From NCBI GenBank assembly GCA_025769875.1, contig JAGFNK010000433.1, positions 1 to 44,159 of the forward strand: a stretch of DNA of 44,159 nt, read 5' to 3'. A program made the translations under genes and the position numbers. Origin of the DNA: Russula earlei. Taxonomy: Eukaryota; Basidiomycota; Agaricomycetes; Russulales; Russulaceae. Below are positions 1 through 10,257 of this stretch, piece after piece (within the stretch, counting starts at the first letter, position 1; each line of letters begins with the position of its first letter). The notes beneath the pieces were generated by a model that had not been told where the DNA came from, did not search any database, and worked only from the letters and a program-made list of their open reading frames with translations.

Positions 1-704
1 AGAAGCTATGAAATGGAGTCAAACAGGGAATTGGACAGAAATTGAGTGACTTACCGTCTGCCGCGAACAAAGAAAGCTTTACGCTGTACCTGTGTACCAC
101 AAATAGACCAAGCTGCCCCTCGATATGTTGTTCGACGATCTACAGAGCTCTCATCAACGAAAACAAGCTGATCGGCTGAGTACACGCTGATTCAATTGAG
201 GTATGCAAGCCGCTTTTCTTCTGAGCGCTCAATTGCAGCATGCGAAAGCTAAATCATGAAGTCACCAATAGATGTATCAAGTCTCAGTGCCCATACCTTT
301 TTCATTGTGAACCCGCCAGCTCGCAGTGTACGCCAGATGGTTGACCTTGAGACACGTATCCCAGAATTTGCTGCAAGCATATCCCGCAGCTCATCAAGGT
401 ACAGATCAGGTGCATCATGAATCCTCCCAAACAGGTACTAGTATAGTCATTAGGAATACCCCACAGTAGCGGTTTCACATATGCTTACCTCTACATCTGC
501 TCCACGTAGTGCCTGATCAGACCTACGACGCCGCTCCACTGCTACATCTGAGACAGCATTGTGCTCCTGGAAGCGTCGTAGAATCCTTTCAACCGAGCTA
601 ACCGATACACCTGTGTAATTTGCAATATCTTGCTTTGAGAGCACAGCTGACATTCGAACCACAATTTGCTGGACTTCGAGGGAAACCTTTTGGCCTCTTG
701 CCAT
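1..704 (-). mobile_element. Tc1/mariner-type DDE transposase remnant, runs off the left edge
   Basis: Minus-strand reading frames encode a fungal Tc1/mariner-like transposase. Exon 1 (489-704, Met at 702-704) is a helix-turn-helix region containing SKQDIANYTGVSVSSVERIL. Exon 2 (297-437) has the DAPDLYLDELRDML and STIWRTLRAGGFTMKK stretches typical of the family. Exon 3 (55-248) has the first catalytic Asp in LVFVDESSVDRRTTYRG. Introns at 438-488 and 249-296 have GT-AG ends, and a third donor lies at 53-54. A TGA at 192-194 interrupts exon 3 where relatives usually read Arg, which fits a CGA-to-TGA transition. The rest of the DDE domain lies outside the window. I infer an inactive copy. An alternative in-frame start codon lies at about 725. 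I could not find a terminal inverted repeat on the right side. Confidence 0.8.
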
Positions 705-965
705 CAGAGAGGAAGCAGGGAACAAAGTGCTAGACGCCTACATCATTCCCACAAACCGTGACCGTGCCTACCCAACATGGGCATGTCCGAAATTCAATGT
801 ATCTGTTCTCGGAACAGAATATTTAGAAAGTACATTTCATTCTGGTTCGAATGGGCTATTTTTTATGATTTTTTGCTTAGAATTTGGCGAGATACATCAA
901 GTTCTTTCTACCGACCCTTTTCTTCTCGGAGATTTCCGGCGCGTCACGTTATCTGAAAACGACAA
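705..965. other. Spacer between transposon remnant and duplicated block
   Basis: No convincing gene. Short frames on both strands lack recognisable motifs. This stretch probably holds the 5' flank of the transposon; no terminal inverted repeat or target duplication could be paired with it. Confidence 0.4.
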
Positions 966-2560
966 TAACCGTTGATCCCATAAACTGGAATTTTCATCTG
1001 CTTGACTTGTCCCCACTATCGCTTGCGACCGCCTCCTACATCTGCTCCCCCAGCAGGCCCAGATCCAAAGATTACCAACGCGTCGCATGCGGCCCATCTG
1101 GAACATACCGATTCGAGCTTGTTGGCGAGAAGCAAGCAACTACCTTCATGGCCGACCTTGCCAACTACGGACCTCGCCCGCCCCTCTACGCATCTCTTCT
1201 TCTCTATTCCGCGTCACCGGTCCTTGCCCGCTCTCTTTCGCTCTTCTATTCCATCTTCGCCCTCAAGTCTACTCGTTCCCGTTGGGCGAACACCTCTAGC
1301 CCGCGGCCTCGAAATACCGCGGTTAGCGTTGCCAGCGACTCCCTCCCTCCATGGACTGACCTTCTCCAAAGCTTTGGGCTCTCCTACCGCCACCACACCT
1401 CTTCACTTCCTTGAAGGCATTCCCTCACTTTCTCTGGTTCCATCGCCATAAGCGGATACATCATGAGCAGATCAAAGGGGTCAACGGTATTATATCTGCG
1501 GCATCTCCTCTCGTTCATCGTCGTTGAACTGCATCCTGCACATCGGAGTTATCTTCACTGGCATCGGCCTTATCACGTAGGCGCTTGTCACCTATGTGCA
1601 CTCCTGTTGTAGGCCTACCAGGGTAGAACATTTCTTCAAGACATCATCCACTACAACACCAAAGTAACGAACCACTGTGCGAGCGTAAAGGGTGACTTGG
1701 GAGGTCACTCGAACATATCAGAAGGAATGCAGACTGGCGAGCCAGAGTGGATAGAGCGTATGGACTGGTCAAAGACGTGGCTTCTATACCTTTCCTGTGC
1801 ACCATCTGCATTCGGATCAACATCAGTTGTGTCCATGGCAAAGTTTGACGTCTACTCGGACGACCTGTCGGCTTTCTGACTATATGCAGCATCAGATTGA
1901 ACAGGTACACCTTCAACAGGCGAGATCTCGACCCAGCACACGTGTATGGATGGATTGACAAACAGACCATTACGAACATGTCGATGTCTTTTACAATGTC
2001 GTCATTGTCATTGGAGTCTTGACGTCGGTGCATAGAGAATGTCTTGTTATACTGTCGCCAATGAGATTTTAAGTGAGTATAATGTCCGCACAGGAGTCTC
2101 ATGCCATGTCCCCCTTGCCATGAGGAAGGAGATGTGCAGCGTCAAAAATATAAGCAGGATCTCACTTGTCACTACACAACTCCCATCCCGCTCCTCCACG
2201 TCCGCGCAGAAATTATCGCGACACGTGCTCGTCCGACTAGACTAGAACTGACTGATTTGGGATCAATCGGAGACATATGGCATTTCTCTTGGTCCGTGGT
2301 ATGGTAACACAAGTTGATGAATACGACAGATAGACCAGAGTTGTAGTCTATAGGAATGGGATTGGGGACTTCGCGTTGTGCATAGTTCGCCTCTGGCTCC
2401 AACGACGATTCCTGCAGCAAATCGTATGGCTTTGACGAAAATTGCAACTCACTGAGTCTGCTGATGGGGAAGGCGAGAAATAGTTGGTGGGATCGAGTTC
2501 GAGTTCGGTGTTCGGTACCATATTTTTTAGCAGAGGGGCATGTCAATAGGGCTCTCCGAG
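966..2560 (-). pseudogene. Decayed HNH_2-family nuclease gene, copy 1
   Basis: Read on the minus strand, this is a degenerate copy of the gene best preserved at 7790-9330. Near 2107-2165 the HNH core reads DPAYIFDAAHLLPHGKGDMA, with the His-containing AAHLLPHG signature of PF13391-type fungal HNH proteins. Just upstream (minus sense) VEERDGSC is followed by a 2-nt shift relative to copy 2, which breaks the frame. Further along come stretches corresponding to PTTGVHIGDKRLRD and DPFDLLMMYPFMAMEPEK, spread over several frames with stops. The family is known from fungi as HNH-domain proteins of unclear role. Multiple frameshifts make it a pseudogene. The assignment rests on remembered family motifs, not a search. 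Confidence 0.6.
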
Positions 2561-2599
2561 TGGACCCGTGACCGACCCAACGCCACATACCACCATCTC

Positions 2600-3850
2600 A
2601 GTCCTCACGACTCGGGTTTCAGTACATACTCCTTGTCATGCATACTCGGCAACTCTGTGGATCCTGCCTCACATCCACGTGCGAGCGGCCTGTTCTGCAT
2701 TATGGACGAGGCCCGGGTTCCACCCCTGAACCTGGACGCAGGTCCTAAGGCAGGAACATGGAAAGGCCAAATCCACTCCCAAGTACGTGCCCGCTCTGGT
2801 CCTTTCCTTTGATAAGATTAGATTCTGACAGCCGAGACTCGCAGGGTCGACATGGGGGCTATACTTGCAGAAACAGAGGAGGCGGCCAGTGGGCGAACAC
2901 AACAACGCCTCACGGCGAGCTCTTTGACAGCCGTACGTAGGCAGGGGTATAGCGATGGCATGCACGTTTTGTTCTCGCTTCCGAAGTCACATAATGTGCC
3001 GCATTCGATCTCTCCTAGTAATTCAACACGCGTGGCATCCACCTCTGGTTGGAGAGCGTCCCCGAAAACAATAGTGGTCATTGAGTTTGAGCTTTTCTCT
3101 CGGTTGCACGGTGACTGGCCAGGTACAAACGCGTACTCCCCCAGGGACCACGCAGGTGTCAGTGTCCCCTGCTGCAACTCAGACTCTTTCTACTCGAACG
3201 ATGCAAAAGTCTTGGAGTAGCCAAAGCTCTCCTGGTTCATCGGCCACTCACCCAGGTCGGCCCGGTTTGGGACCCATCATACATCGTAAGTGCAATTTCT
3301 TGTTTGGTGTCGCTGCACAGAGGCGACTGACATGTAATCGCTTGTGCACGACGCACTAGCGTGAACCCATGGGTTTTACCACCAGCAGAACCTGTTTCTC
3401 GGCCGTCCACCAGTGCGCCGATCTCTATTGTGGAGATACAGCATCTGGAAAGCAGCAGCCAATTGCCAAACACAGGGACGAAGGAGCGCCGCTCGTTGCG
3501 GGACACACAGAGTGAGGAAGCCGAGGTGCAGGCTGAGGCTGAGTATATGATGTGGTGGACGGCCGAGGAAGAGCGCATCCGGCACGCGTTGCTGATGCAG
3601 CCGCCGCAAAAGGAAGGAGATATATTGTGCCCGCGCCCGCGGAAGGCGAATCTAAACCTCGTCTGAAAGCACCACAGTACGGGGGAGAACAGAAGCATCA
3701 TCCGGTGGCCGAGCGAGTACCATCTGACGGGAAGGGAAAGGGAAGCTGCCATCCCGAACTGTGATTTTGATATACGGAAAACTATCCGCCGCCCCCTCAT
3801 CCCTTGCTCGGCATCAAAAAGCACTCTTTTCGAATCCATCTATAGCCATG
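2600..3850 (+). other. Repeated segment with possible degenerate coding sequence (unit A)
   Basis: This segment is nearly identical to 16150-17440. A plus-strand frame from 2852 (starting MGAILAETEEAASG) is open to about 3218 and corresponds to a longer frame at 16400-16882. Another plus frame at 3361-3666 encodes an acidic Glu-rich stretch (QSEEAEVQAEAEYMMWW). No known domain was recognised. Conservation between copies may only reflect recent duplication, so coding status is undecided. Confidence 0.3.
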
Positions 3851-3912
3851 AGGCGAGCGAGTTGGAAAGCAAGTGCGTGCGGCCAGTGGTGAGGCGGAAC
3901 GTGTAGGTGGGT
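3850..3912 (-). pseudogene. Truncated copy of the small membrane-protein ORF (unit A)
   Basis: Only the start of the frame seen intact at 17412-17762 remains, covering the TYTFRLTTGRTHLLSN part. About 241 bp present in unit B (17460-17700) are absent here. In unit B the missing part is flanked by the short direct repeat AGCGAG, so the loss looks like a microhomology deletion. Confidence 0.5.
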
Positions 3913-4066
3913 GGCAAGACCATTGTATGGTCCAAACAACTATTGGGGATGAGCGACCGTGTTGTTGACTACCTTGTTTGCGTTGCGGAGTCGAAAATGC
4001 CGTCCTTTGACTCGTGTTCACCCCTGACTCATCGCTCATCTGCCCACCCCGTCTACTTTGACCGCA

Positions 4067-5976
4067 ATGCTGGAACTTTTTGCATGTCTGAAAGGAACGG
4101 ACAGCCCGTTCCCTGTCAACATCGAACGGACAAGGACTGTTGGCCATCTGAAAGAAGCCATTTTGCAAAGAAAACCTAATGCTTTGAAAGATTTCGACGC
4201 CGACCAACTTGTCCTCTACAAAGTGGAGGTCATTTATGTCGATGCAAAGACCCTTAAGGCAACCGTTGAAGAAGCGGTGAAAGGTCTAGACCCACTTGAA
4301 AACCCCCTTCTCTCGCTCTCCCACATATTTGAGACGCCAGTTCCTTCAGGGACAATCAGCATCATAGTCCAACTTCCGAGCATACCACCGACACGGCCCC
4401 TTATTGATGATGTTAGGAAATGCCAAAGGGAGGAAACTGAACATGATCAGCTCGACGATCTCAAATCATTCAATTGCCTCTCCCCCCTCATGAACACTGC
4501 CCCATCTGCCGTGTCACGCCCAAGAGATTTTCGAGTCCTTCAAAGTGATCCCGACGCTCGTGTCTTGAATGACCGCCCCAACAAGGACATTGAGATCATG
4601 CCAATCGCACTTCTGTACGGCCCCTTTGGCGAATTCCTTGACCAAATTCGTGACCACATTCGTGAACCTCCTGTTACGGTCCAGGGCGTGGACTTCCGGG
4701 AACTGGAACTCACCGTCAACGAGTTCGCGTCGTTGATGTGCCAACATCACAGCGATGAGAATGAGCGCCAGGGAAAAATTCTTCCTGCGCTCAATGATAT
4801 CTTCAAGTGCTTCAAGCCGTTCCCGTTGCCACGCATCGAGGCTGCCATAATCCTTGGGGACCGGCGGAGCCACGGGCATGCAAATGGACCTGCTGACGTG
4901 ATGGAGACCATAGTTGAAATGAAGAACGAGTTTGGGTCTGGTAACTGTGATCCAGAAATCCAACTTATCGCATATTATGGGCAAATGAACCGCCATAACA
5001 TGGAATCGGGGCGTCACAAGGACTTGTATCCCAAGTTCCGGTTTCCTGCACTAGCAATCTCAATCATCGGTAGATCATCGCCCTACTCTCACGCTACTTG
5101 TTTGATCTCGAGCTTTTCATTTCAGGCTCGTACATCGGATTCGGTGCCCTTATCTACCTCGACAGGCCCAGATTTGTAGCGCTCACACCGCTGCTCTCGA
5201 CCCGTTCTCCTTCTGGTGATGATTCCGCCAGACCTGCGCTATTTCAGGCTTTCTGTGCGGCTTGTATTCTCCGCTACAACATTCACAAGGACACGTCGCA
5301 AGTTTTGACAAGTTTACTGGCCCCCCCGCTTCCACAAAGGAACCTACCATATGTTCAGAAGATACCACGATGGGATAACGATAGCGATTACGATCACGAA
5401 CTCGAGTTTAGCATTTTTGACGTGTTGGACCCGAAGCTACGGAACGAGAATCGATTCCTGTTCGTTGCCGAGATGGGAAGCGAAAGCGTTGTAGTCAAGT
5501 TTACTCGACGATACTGTCCCGAGCTTCATGATTTCTGTTACAAGCGAGGTCAAGCGCCGAAGCTGCTCGGGTATGGGACTGTACCAGGAGGATGGATTGT
5601 GGTAGTGATGGAGCTTGTCAAGCATGACCACCCATCAGCACACGCGTCCAACCATTGGACCCAGTGGAATCGGGACCTTCTCAAGCTCATGGAAGACTTC
5701 CACAAAGAAGGGCTTGTGCACGGCGACTTGCGGGAAGCGAACTTTATTCTCCCATATAGAGAAGTTGATGGACCAGGGAGGATGATGTTGACCGACTTCG
5801 ACTGGGGAGGGAAAATCGGTCACGTTTTCTATCCAACATGGCTGCTCAATGAGCAGTTGACCGAGGGAAGACGGTCGGAGGGTCCCATGATCACAGTGGA
5901 AGACGACGTCCGCATTCTTAGAGCCGCTTTGAGGCGGTTGAGGCCTGAAGAACCCATGGATGTGTTTTCTGATTGA
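4067..5976 (+). CDS. Crinkler (CRN) protein with C-terminal kinase-like domain, copy A
   Basis: The two-exon gene has exons 4067-5069 and 5126-5976 and a 56-nt GT-AG intron; the spliced product is 617 aa. Residues 1-55 form a ubiquitin-like Crinkler header (FPVNIERTRTVGHLKEAI, then DADQLVLYKV). A long middle region without a recognised fold follows to about residue 335. The C-terminus is a protein-kinase-like domain: Lys459 in VVVKF, catalytic loop HGDLREANF (Asp535, Asn540) and a metal-binding LTDFDW in which DFD replaces DFG. No clear glycine loop is visible. Crinklers are known in oomycetes and fungi and often carry kinase or nuclease C-termini; roles as effectors or in conflict between nuclei are proposed for the family. 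No signal peptide is seen. The ATG at 4067 was chosen because it starts the header. HNH_2 pseudogenes flank the gene on both sides. A near copy lies at 17961-19867. Confidence 0.87.
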
Positions 5977-6995
5977 TCCATTAGGTATCTGAGCCCGCTG
6001 ACCGGGAAACGCACATGACTTGCACTCGCCCCCACCTCCCGCGCGTCCCTCGCCCGCGCGTCCTCTCCTTCCCTCTCCTCTTTCCATCTCACACACTCCT
6101 CTCGACGTCATCCCCTCCCCTCGCGTTCCCCACTCCGCGCCCGGGAACTGCGACAACGGCTCAAGACGATCGCCGTCGACGTCACTCGCCTCGCGCACCC
6201 CCATCCACATCCATCCCCTGCGCCACTAGTGTCTTTGTCTGCCTCATGCTCCCCACCTCTTCGTCATATCACTCTCGCCCGTCGTCGACTCCCTTTCAAT
6301 CCCACTTTCCTCCCTTTCGTCATCGTCTCTCAAGCATCGTCCTCGCCCCCGCTACGCGCATACGTACGGACTCGGATGACGCACGCCCAGACGTCATCGC
6401 CACTCGATCCGAGGGCTCGCTGCCCACAGCGCCTCGCCCCTTTATCATCGCCGCGCTGCCCCGCGCTCTCAGACTTGCAGTCAGAGGAGTGTATTTAAGT
6501 ATCAGTAGCTACTATCTTGTCCAAGTAGCTCAGTAGTTCAGTGAATGGAATCAGCTTTCTAGTATTCGCGTTGACCCTGACGACTGCCTGAGAACACTTT
6601 GACTCCCTCAAGATCTTCCTCTTTTCCTTCAAGAACACACACTCGCGCGCGCGCGTTGCGTTCCGGGGCACGACCTTGCTCTCCCCTGCTCCCTTCTGCT
6701 CATACCCGCCCTCAGATCAAGTCTTGCTGACTTCGCGTACCCGTGGTGGCGCGCTACACTCCTTATAGTCGTATATCATGTTTATTGATCTTCTACTACT
6801 ATCCTGCTCGAGATGATCTGATTCGGTTTTTGCGTGGTCCAGCTCGTCTGGACATTGAAATGGCGAGCAAGCAAACCAAGCGCTCTCCTGGTGCCCACAC
6901 AATCTATAAAACAACTTGAGTGTATAGAAAAAAGGAAGAACAAGACGAATTGACCATGCGGAACCAGAAGATCTTCTGAGCTGCTTCTTCGCAAC
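5977..6995. other. C/T-rich spacer, no supported gene
   Basis: The first part (about 6010-6480) is strongly C/T-rich, and its open frames are low-complexity Pro/Ser/Arg translations. About 490 bp (6117-6608) have no counterpart in unit B, where the sequence jumps between short CCCTC-like matches. The 6720-6920 part is conserved in unit B and includes a short plus frame (DDLIRFLRGPARLD) of unknown significance. Confidence 0.5.
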
Positions 6996-7760
6996 CTAAC
7001 GTGCAATCGTTGATCGATCCCAATCGAACCTGGCTTGTCTCCCAGATCGGCGGGCACCGCGCGATGACGCATCCTCATGAACTCGACCTTCCTTCTCGAG
7101 CTGTGCCTGCTTCTTTGGGTCCGTGGGGACCTTGCATTTCGGAGCAGACCAGGCGGGTCGGTTATTCATCTTCGCGGCGGAAGTGGAGAAATGTTTGGCT
7201 AGCAGCGCGTGAGCGGCTTCGTTCTTGGGTGCCGCGACGAGCTCAGGCACCGGACACGCGTGTTTGTGATGCGTCGCGATGCCTGAATGCACGATCAAAG
7301 GATCTTTTCGATTTGTAGGACATCCAGACACGATAAGCGAAAAAGTATTGGACGGCCATGGAAATTACGGCGCCAATAATTGATACTTGGAAAACGAACA
7401 TGTATGGATCGGACAGGCGATCCATACTACCGAGAGGGGCGGATCGCGGGCGAATAAAAAAAACGTTGCTCACGAAGCGCAGTAGGCATTGCAGCGCCTG
7501 CATAGCGCCGACGCTCGAGTCGCCGAGGTATGCATCGAGGCTGGGCTTGTTGCAGGCAACGAGGGCGCAGCGCTTTGGGGAGGAGAACAGGTGCTCGAGA
7601 GGGGTCGACGAGACATTGATAGGCGTCCGGGAAGATGTGGTCCTTGCAGAATTGTTTGTCACAGTAACAACGGAGGTCGAGCTTGCTTGCGGCAGGAACA
7701 GGGAGAGGCTTGAGGTTGGCACACCGCGTCATGAACCGGGCAAGCACAGCCCTGGGTAAG
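6996..7760 (-). pseudogene. Decayed AN1-type zinc-finger protein gene, copy 1
   Basis: Minus-strand frames contain pieces of an AN1 zinc-finger protein: CYCDKQFCKDHIFPDAYQC (Cys/His spacing of an AN1 finger), then ALVACNKPSLDAYLGDSS, a His-rich HSGIATHHKHACP (second finger end), and a basic tail (CKVPTDPKK, then MRHRAVPADLGDKPGS). AN1 fingers are found in ubiquitin and proteasome stress factors. The frame is broken: a 4-nt insertion near 7100 shifts the tail relative to unit B, and about 100 bp of foreign sequence (7321-7425) interrupts the region between fingers. The copy at 20405-21085 carries different lesions, so decay of the two was at least partly independent. Confidence 0.65.
7321..7427 (-). 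repeat. Inserted segment with a perfect 10-bp inverted repeat
   Basis: This roughly 100-bp piece is absent from the matching place in unit B (about 20706-20712). Its right part holds GTATGGATCG (7402-7411), a 6-nt loop, and the exact reverse complement CGATCCATAC (7418-7427). On the minus strand it encodes SIIGAVISMAVQYFFAYRVW, which resembles a transmembrane stretch of the basidiomycete DUF6534 family. The resemblance is from memory and weak. Confidence 0.45.
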
Positions 7761-7789
7761 TCGCCGTTGGATGCAGAATAAGACGATCC

Positions 7790-9330
7790 CATAAACTGGA
7801 ACTTATTCGCCATTCGCATTGACTCGTCATACAAACCATCTGCTTGACTTGTCCCCACTATCGCCTGCGACCGCCTCCTAATCTGCTCCCCCAGCAGGCC
7901 CAGATCCAAAGATTGCCAACGCGTCGCATGCGGCCCATCTGGAACATATCGATTCGAGCTTGTTGGCGAGAAGCAAGCAACTACTTTCATGCCCGACCTT
8001 GCCAACTACGGACCTCGCCCGCCCCTCTACGCATCTCTTCTTCTCTGTTCCGCGTCACCGGACCTTGCCCGCTCTCTTTTGCTCTTCTATTCCATCTTCG
8101 CCCTCAAGTCTACTCGTTCCCGTTGGGCGAACACCTCTAGCCCGCGGCCTCGAAATACCGCGGTTAGCGTTGCCAGCGACTCCCTCCATGGACTGACCTT
8201 CTCCAAAGCATTGGGCTCTCCTGCCGCCACCACACCTCTTCACATCCTTGAAGGTATTCCCTCGCTTTCTCTGGTTCCATCGCCATAAACGGATACATCA
8301 TGAGCAGATCAAAGGGGTCAATGACATTATATCTGCGGTATCTCCTGTCATTCTGTCGCATCGCCGTTGAACTGCATCCTGCACATCGGAGTTATCTTCA
8401 TTTGGCATCGGCCTCATCCCGTAGGCGCTTGTCACCTATGTGCACTCCTGTTGTAGGCCCATTAGGGTAGAACACTTCCTCCCATTCCTTCAAGACATCG
8501 TCCACTGCAACACCAAAGTAACTTTGCGAGCGTAAATGGCATCAAAGAGTGACTTGGGAGGCCACTTGGATATATCAGAAGGAACGCGGACTGCCAAGCC
8601 AGAGTGGATAGAGCGTATGGACTGGTCAAAGACGTGGCTTCTATATCTTTCCTGTTCACCATCTGCATTCGGATGGACATCACTTGTGTCCATGGCAAAG
8701 TTTGGCATCTACTCGGACGAGCTGTCAGCTTTCCGACTAACAGACCATTACGAACATGTCGATGTCTTTTACAATGTCGTCATTGTCATTGGAGTCTTGA
8801 TGTTGGTGCATAGAGAATGTCTTGTTATACTGTCGCCAATGAGATTTTTAAGTGAGTACAATGCCCGCACAGGAGTCTCATGCCATGTCCTCCTTGCCAT
8901 GAGGAAGGAGATGTGCAGCGTCGCAAATATAAGCAGGATCTCCTGTCACCCCACAACTCCCATCCCGCTCCTCCACGTCCGCGCAGAAATTTGGCGTTTC
9001 TCTTGGTCCGTGGTATGGTAACACAAGTTGATGGATACGACAGATAGGCCAGAGTTGTAGTCTATAGGAATGGGATTGGGCACGTCGCGTTCTGTGCATA
9101 GTTCGCCTCGGGCTCCAACGACGATTCCTGCGGCAAATCGTATGGCTTTGACGAAAATTGCAACTCATTGAGTCTGCTGATGGGGAAGGCGAGAAATTTA
9201 TCCCACTTCCAGTTGGTGGGATCCAGTTCGAGTTCAGTGTTTGGTACGACATTTTTTGGGAACTGGGCATGGACAGAAATAGTGGCTTCCAGAGGGGCAT
9301 GTGAAGAGGGCTCTCATCTGAGTTGCACCT
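7790..9330 (-). pseudogene. HNH_2-family nuclease gene, copy 2 (best-preserved HNH core)
   Basis: On the minus strand near 8886-8990 the frame reads VEERDGSCGVTGDPAYICDA and continues into DAAHLLPHGKEDMA. This matches the order of an HNH_2 domain: RDG, Cys, TG, then the AAHLLP histidine motif. Upstream, around 9070-9310, a stretch including FLAFPISRLNELQFSSKPYD is open only in this copy, because copies 1 and 3 lack about 20 bp there. Downstream, 8490-8708 encodes PNFAMDTSDVHPNADGEQER and HVFDQSIRSIHSG, and 8164-8361 encodes DPFDLLMMYPFMAMEPEK. Frames still shift between these blocks and no complete model could be built, so I treat it as a pseudogene. The protein family is recognised from memory; a search with the HNH_2 profile would settle it. 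Confidence 0.6.
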
Positions 9331-9636
9331 CAGGCCCGTAACCGACCCAACGCCACGTACCACCATCTCAGTCCTCACGACTCGGTTTTCAGTACATACT
9401 CCTTGTCATGCATACTCAGCAACTCTGTGGATCCTGCTCTCACATCCACGTGCGAGCGGCCTACCCTCAATGGGGAGGTCGCCAACATAAATGCAGGACA
9501 CCTTTGGACGCTCAATTTTAGCATACCTCCTGCTGAAGTCGACAATACAACACGCCACTGGTACACCCGAACATGGCCAAGGTGATCTATCGTCTCCTTC
9601 ATGTAGGGTATGCACCAACCCTTGCTCTGCAGCCCA

Positions 9637-10257
9637 CACTCTACACCTCTCAACACTCCGTCTGGGCAGGTGCTCCCCATCACGCTCTGTCAGTCAGCCT
9701 TCCTCCTTCTTCAAAATGACCCCGCCAAACTAACGTATGCGCTTCGAAGTGCAGAGCTTGGTATTGATGCAGACTTTGAGGTTGTCGACCTTGTCGAGGG
9801 TGCGAACTTCGATCCCGAGTTTCTCAAGCTTGTATGAGACAGCCGACTTCTCCTCAACCATTTCGCTCTCACTGAGGCCCATGCGCCATTTCACTCAGAA
9901 TCCCAATGCCACCCTCCCCGCTCTTATCCACGCGGGGAAATCGTTCACGTGCACCTCCGCCGTGATCGACTATCTTGTGTCCATTGCATCGACATCAGTC
10001 GCACCGGTGACCTTCATCACGATCTTGGTACACCATAAGAAGGTCGACCCCAACTTCGCATTCGTTGCCGCAGTAAGGCTCCCAATTAACCCTTATCAAC
10101 TAGGTCTCACCTTCCTGTACCGTACGATCTCCAGCGAAACGACGAGGAACTCACGAAGGTTTCAGGAATCTTCGCAATCGTCTTCACGACGGCCCATTTG
10201 CATATTCCTCGCGGAATGGTTTCCCATTTTCCACATATGGAGAAAATCTTTTCCTAA
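9637..10257 (+). pseudogene. Glutathione S-transferase, N-terminal half only
   Basis: Plus-strand exons encode the thioredoxin-like half of a fungal GST. A weak first exon near 9637-9685 carries PTLYTSQHSVWA. An exon ending at 9831 carries LTYALRSAELGIDADFEVVD, and exon 9899-10072 carries NPNATLPALIHAGKSFTCTS and VDPNFAFVAA. The last piece starts at 10135 with RNDEELTKVSG. Introns 9832-9898 and 10073-10134 have GT-AG ends. After about 10195 the sequence no longer matches a GST: the frame runs into the PQ-loop gene in a different frame and stops at 10255-10257. The C-terminal helical half is found at 21932-22595. No convincing start codon was found, so the 5' end may also be damaged. Confidence 0.72.
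10021..10195. repeat. GST-internal direct duplication, left copy
   Basis: This segment, spanning the end of the VDPNFAFVAA exon, the 62-nt intron and the start of the RNDEELTKVSG exon, recurs at 21932-22105. Divergence begins just after ACGACGGCCC in both copies. The segment marks the right edge of the segmental duplication. Confidence 0.8.

Larger units (their letters stand above)
966..10195. repeat. Segmental duplication, unit A
   Basis: This block is repeated in the same orientation and gene order at 14622-22105. Matching landmarks include the 5' edge (967 versus 14620), the Crinkler gene (4067 versus 17961), the AN1 pseudogene (about 7000 versus 20410) and the GST segment (10021 versus 21932). 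Large indels separate the copies: about 241 bp near 3866 is missing here, about 490 bp (6117-6608) is missing from unit B, and about 1.3 kb (8690-10022) is missing from unit B. The HNH-derived segment occurs twice inside each unit, giving four copies in all. Confidence 0.85.

Noticed and set aside
2853..3220. Plus-strand repeat ORF as a functional effector gene
   Set aside because: It is interrupted in unit A relative to unit B, has no domain, and could be open by chance after a recent duplication.
6015..6536. Long plus-strand reading frame after Crinkler copy A
   Set aside because: The translation is low-complexity Ser/Pro/Arg from C/T-rich DNA, most of it is absent from unit B, and it has no motif.
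9375..9683. Minus-strand frame upstream of the GST remnant
   Set aside because: It overlaps the junction between HNH-derived repeat and GST sequence, has no recognisable motif and no counterpart in the other unit.
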